Part shown: positions 63,835-64,000 of the stretch, piece after piece
How the letters are laid out: each line of letters begins with the position of its first letter
Numbering within the stretch: the stretch's first letter is position 1
From: Pyrus communis
Lineage: Eukaryota > Streptophyta > Magnoliopsida > Rosales > Rosaceae
Assembly (NCBI RefSeq): GCF_963583255.1
Contig: NC_084815.1
Coordinates: forward strand, 3,332,150-3,396,149
Reading direction: 5' to 3'
DNA length: 64,000 nucleotides
Notes under the pieces: generated by a model
Told to the model about the DNA's origin: nothing
Databases searched by the model: none
The model's input: the letters and a program-made list of their open reading frames with translations, nothing else
Made by a program: the position numbers and the translations under genes

Positions 63835-64000
63835 CAAATAATAAAAACACCAATCTCAGGTCTTTCTATTAATTTCAACATCCAAATCAATCTTCTTCTT
63901 CAGTCCCATTAACTACAAGCAATCCAATCAAGTCCCTACTTCTGCAGGTCAGATCAGGGACCTGAACAAACCCTAGCTCGATTCTTTGCGGCCAACAGCA
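63835..64000 (-). other. 5' leader of the CDPK gene, cut by the window edge
   Basis: Non-coding sequence upstream of the kinase start codon; the promoter lies beyond the window. On the minus strand it contains ctgacctgcag near 63945-63955, a possible intron acceptor of a 5'-UTR intron. Confidence 0.4.

Overview
This is a plant nuclear window. It has interrupted genes with GT-AG introns, plant-only enzymes and a dense litter of LTR, LINE and MITE relics. The genes fix it as a dicot. The repeat style and the gene sequences look most like Rosaceae, tribe Maleae (apple or pear); that assignment is inference from recall and no search was run.

Layout. 1-23.8 kb is repeat-dominated: a copia 3' end with its LTR (622-1927), a second copia tail (3262-3938), two LINE 3' ends with poly(A) (3990-5047), a broken type I MADS-box gene (5173-5458), one small two-exon gene of unknown function (8701-9237, minus), a decayed copia element bounded by two 269-bp LTRs (9895-14607) with other repeats nested inside, several MITEs, and a LINE fragment (about 21.88-22.79 kb). 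23.8-42.7 kb is the gene-rich core: sucrose-phosphatase (23839-27517, minus, 8 coding exons, 425 aa), carotenoid isomerase CRTISO (28792-33756, plus, 13 exons, 693 aa), a rearranged partial copy of CRTISO (35740-36900), and an ABCG22-like half-size ABC transporter (36934-42660, minus, 10 exons, 747 aa). 43-58 kb is again repeats: MITEs, a 344-bp TRIM with PBS, PPT and near-perfect target duplication, a 5.8-kb LARD-like element with 0.62-kb LTRs holding a long-armed foldback element, a Tourist-like element and possible SINEs. 58.2-63.8 kb carries a group I calcium-dependent protein kinase (minus, 7 exons, 604 aa) with three MITEs in its introns; the window ends in its 5' leader.

How the genes relate. 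They do not form a pathway. Sucrose-phosphatase makes sucrose in the cytosol; CRTISO isomerises carotenoids in plastids; ABCG22 and the CDPK are a membrane transporter and a Ca2+ sensor kinase. Sucrose-phosphatase and CRTISO are divergently transcribed from a shared interval of about 0.6 kb. Exon models were built by reading splice sites by eye. Every exon chain closes in frame, and lengths match the families (SPP about 425 aa, ABCG22 about 750 aa, CPK1 about 610 aa; CRTISO is longer than usual at its N-terminus).

I found no new defence or enzymatic system. The most notable items are structural: the CRTISO partial duplicate, a 31-bp tandem duplication that copies a splice donor in ABCG22, an in-frame 78-nt ABCG22 intron, the TRIM, the foldback inside the LARD, and a MITE family with exact 8-bp target duplications.
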